NCBI RefSeq assembly: GCF_963676855.1
Contig: NZ_OY781460.1
Coordinates: 744,001 to 808,000 of the forward strand
Length of the DNA: 64,000 bases
DNA from: an uncultured Anaeromusa sp.
GTDB lineage: Bacteria; Bacillota; Negativicutes; Anaeromusales; Anaeromusaceae
Reading direction: 5' to 3'
The notes under the pieces were generated by a model that saw only the letters and a list, made by a program, of their open reading frames with translations, was not told where the DNA came from and searched no databases. The first letter of the stretch is position 1, and every line of letters begins with the position of its first letter. The position numbers were made by a program, and so were the translations under genes. Positions 62,090 through 64,000 of the stretch are shown one piece after another.

Positions 62090-64000
62090 CTAATGCGCGT
62101 AAATAGCTGTATTACCTCGGAGAATGACGCGGACATAGGCGTGGTATGTGGAACCATTAGGGGCTTTTTCGGTGCTGAAGAAGGTGAAGTGAATAATACG
62201 GCCGATTTCTTTGTGGTGACTGCGGCGATTCTCAATATCGTAAATCGGTATCTTATCATGAACCTGCGCCGGTAAAAAACGATAGAAAAAGCGGCCATTG
62301 ACGACCGGCAGGCTACCTTGTTCAATAACGGCACCTGGGGTGATCATGGTGTATTCCACGTTCTCGCTGGTGCTGGTTCCTTCAATAAGCAGGCCTTCGG
62401 CAATGGGGAAGGCCTGTTGATTTTTCAAAAGCAGATTTAGCGAAGAAGCGGCGGGGCGGTTCTTTTCCAGCACAAAGATAGAGCCTACACCGGGAGTAAG
62501 TCCTGGCACGCGTCCTTCATTGCCTTCCCAAGAAGCCTGAACGGCGTAGCGATATACACCAGGCTGAGTGAGGGGCCAGCGTTCCCTGCCGATGTAATAG
62601 CCAAAGGAGTCGCCTGTGCCGGAAGAAACTTTTTTTGTGCCGTCTGGGCAATGCAGGGTAAAGACAATCTGCGCAGGCACCAAGGGATCAATTTGCAGTA
62701 CCGGTACAAAGAGGGAACCTTCCTCGTAGACCATGCCGGGACGAATAGGGACCAAAAAGAAGCGGGCAGGCGTGCCATCCGCTCCGATAATATCTTCTGA
62801 GCCAGGGGCGATGATACGGTTGTTGTTGCTGCCCTGCGGCAGAATGAAGGCATTAGCCATATAGCCGGCGTATAAAGGCGTCTGTCCTTTCTGCCGCACC
62901 ACGGCGCCGCCGATGAGGCGATAGATGTCGCCGGGAAAGTCACCGTTATTAGAAGCGCCGATTTGGCCGCCGAAGCTGGACGTACTGGTGGGCCAGTACG
63001 GAGCGCGTACGCCGTCTTCGCCGACAAGAAAGCGAGAAGATAAACCGGGGCGTGGCGCGGCGGCGTAATAGTAGCAAAAATCGGTGATGAACTCAGGATA
63101 AAGATGCGGCGAAAGACCGTTGCTGGTGGCAATGCGCAGATTAGTATTGCCGATGCCCTGCATATAACGATCTTCCGGCGGAGGCGTGTTTTTTAGTGTA
63201 TACGTCAAGACTGGCTCGATTTTGTTGGCGCCCTGTCCTTCGCTGGCAATGAGTAGCACATCTCCGTTTTGGTAGGGGAAATTAAGATGCTCCAGATGGC
63301 GGAAGTTTGTATCATTGGCATCTAGGTAGCCTTCTCGATGTGTTTCGCCGCGGGCGGTGAACTGATCGCCGGATTTAATTTTCTTGCCATGTGCTTCTAA
63401 CGGTGTATCAGCTGGGTAGACTACGCCGGCGTGGCGCATGCTGCAAACCCAAAGGTGCCCGTCGCTGTCTGTGTAAGTTGCCGAAATTTGGGAGTGATAT
63501 TCCCCGGGAGTATCAAGGATAAAAGGCTTCATCCCCTGGGCAGGTGAAAAAATGCCGCCTGGGGAAGCTTTACCGCTATAGCTGAGAGATTTTACTTTGG
63601 CGGCGTCAGAGAAAGGGTATAAGTTGATTTGGACGCTGACGTCGGCAGGCATGGCGGGAGAAAAACCCAGAGCTTGCCCGTAGGAGGTGCCTACAGGGAA
63701 GGACATGCCCTGGAACGTGGCTGTACCCATGGTCATGCGTTTGGCGATCCAAAAATGGTAGGTGCCGCCGCCTTCATAGTGCCGCCCCCAGCGGTCCGTT
63801 AGCCAGCCTTTAGCGATTACGGTGTAATGACCGTATTTTTCAGGCTGCCAGGCGGTAAACGAAGGCTTGTTGGTTGTGGGCCAGCCGTTCTTTTCGGTGA
63901 TGAACGGCGCGGTGCCCAAGTCGATTTTGACTCCCGACGGATCGATAATTTGCAAAGACAGCTCGCCAGAGGCGTAGTTAAGCGGCAGGCTACGCTGTTT
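62090..64000 (-). CDS. Large protein of unknown function, probably extracytoplasmic, N-terminus outside the window
   Basis: Open from base 64000 to a stop at 62090, so at least 636 residues are visible and the start lies beyond the window. The visible part is rich in Gly, Pro, Tyr and aromatic residues, with no membrane helix and almost no Cys. Successive beta-rich blocks (YGHYTVIAKGWLTDRWGRHYEGGGTYHFWIA, TPGEYHSQISATYTDSDGHLW, QPGVYRYAVQASWEG) look like repeated immunoglobulin-like or jelly-roll domains of an envelope protein (inference). It ends TAIYAH. I do not recognise the family. Confidence 0.7.
   Translation of the reverse strand, partial: KQRSLPLNYASGELSLQIIDPSGVKIDLGTAPFITEKNGWPTTNKPSFTAWQPEKYGHYTVIAKGWLTDRWGRHYEGGGTYHFWIAKRMTMGTATFQGMSFPVGTSYGQALGFSPAMPADVSVQINLYPFSDAAKVKSLSYSGKASPGGIFSPAQGMKPFILDTPGEYHSQISATYTDSDGHLWVCSMRHAGVVYPADTPLEAHGKKIKSGDQFTARGETHREGYLDANDTNFRHLEHLNFPYQNGDVLLIASEGQGANKIEPVLTYTLKNTPPPEDRYMQGIGNTNLRIATSNGLSPHLYPEFITDFCYYYAAAPRPGLSSRFLVGEDGVRAPYWPTSTSSFGGQIGASNNGDFPGDIYRLIGGAVVRQKGQTPLYAGYMANAFILPQGSNNNRIIAPGSEDIIGADGTPARFFLVPIRPGMVYEEGSLFVPVLQIDPLVPAQIVFTLHCPDGTKKVSSGTGDSFGYYIGRERWPLTQPGVYRYAVQASWEGNEGRVPGLTPGVGSIFVLEKNRPAASSLNLLLKNQQAFPIAEGLLIEGTSTSENVEYTMITPGAVIEQGSLPVVNGRFFYRFLPAQVHDKIPIYDIENRRSHHKEIGRIIHFTFFSTEKAPNGSTYHAYVRVILRGNTAIYAH

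Overview
The window looks like a chromosomal segment of an anaerobic, flagellated, Gram-negative-type Firmicute, most likely a Negativicute of the Sporomusaceae type. This is an inference. It rests on strong GGAGG ribosome binding sites with frequent GTG/TTG starts, a Firmicutes-type BceRSAB peptide-sensing cassette, a DcuC-type dicarboxylate carrier, several signal-peptide proteins of no known family, and a base composition near half GC. I see no rRNA, tRNA, CRISPR array, transposase, phage or plasmid genes.

Layout. 1-3162 (all minus): a cut-off polytopic membrane protein coupled to a small exported protein, then an AbrB-type membrane transporter. 3416-7766: response regulator, kinase, ABC ATPase and permease (BceRSAB type). 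7835-14682: a chemoreceptor (minus), then an operon of a CheA-like HPt kinase, a CheY-like regulator and a CheX-like protein. 14770-21966: a D-glucarate/galactarate locus with a divergent IclR regulator, a GudP-type transporter, two glucarate dehydratases, a DapA-family lyase and tartronate semialdehyde reductase. 22144-22818: an exported protein with a paralogue at 51221. 22866-29548: LysR, amidohydrolase, MHS transporter and a Cache-HAMP-GAF-GGDEF-EAL protein. 29628-31147: a YitT protein and a YheO-type regulator around a 236-base inverted-repeat element. 31300-37127: a UvrD-type helicase with a RelE-like N-terminus, a coiled-coil protein, an Fe-S aldo/keto reductase and a YtcJ amidohydrolase. 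37324-40584: TetR-EmrA-EmrB efflux operon. 40792-48818: solitary flagellin, DcuC carrier, methylthioribose-kinase-like protein, methyltransferase, exported protein, an IclR plus YagE-type aldolase pair, and a VOC protein. 48887-54490: exported adenosine-deaminase-like protein, UPF0178 protein, second exported paralogue, small HMA-like protein, exported asparaginase, and a MarR-GNAT pair. 54513-61875: PLP aminotransferase, AbgA-type hydrolase, and an RpiR-DtnK-PdxA2-KdgT operon for a four-carbon acid sugar. 62090-64000: the 3' part of a large unknown protein on the minus strand.

Theme. The region is rich in catabolism of sugar acids. Glucarate/galactarate is dehydrated, cleaved and reduced to glycerate; a 2-keto-3-deoxy acid is cleaved by a YagE-like aldolase; D-threonate or D-erythronate is phosphorylated and oxidised to a triose phosphate. 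Each locus has its own regulator. These are mixed with amidohydrolases, an exported asparaginase and an exported deaminase, which suits an organism living on amino acids and small organic acids. The least explained features are the RelE-like/UvrD fusion with its coiled-coil partner, the HPt kinase carrying a C-terminal CheX-like domain beside a second CheX-like protein, the exported paralogue family, and several families of intergenic repeats.
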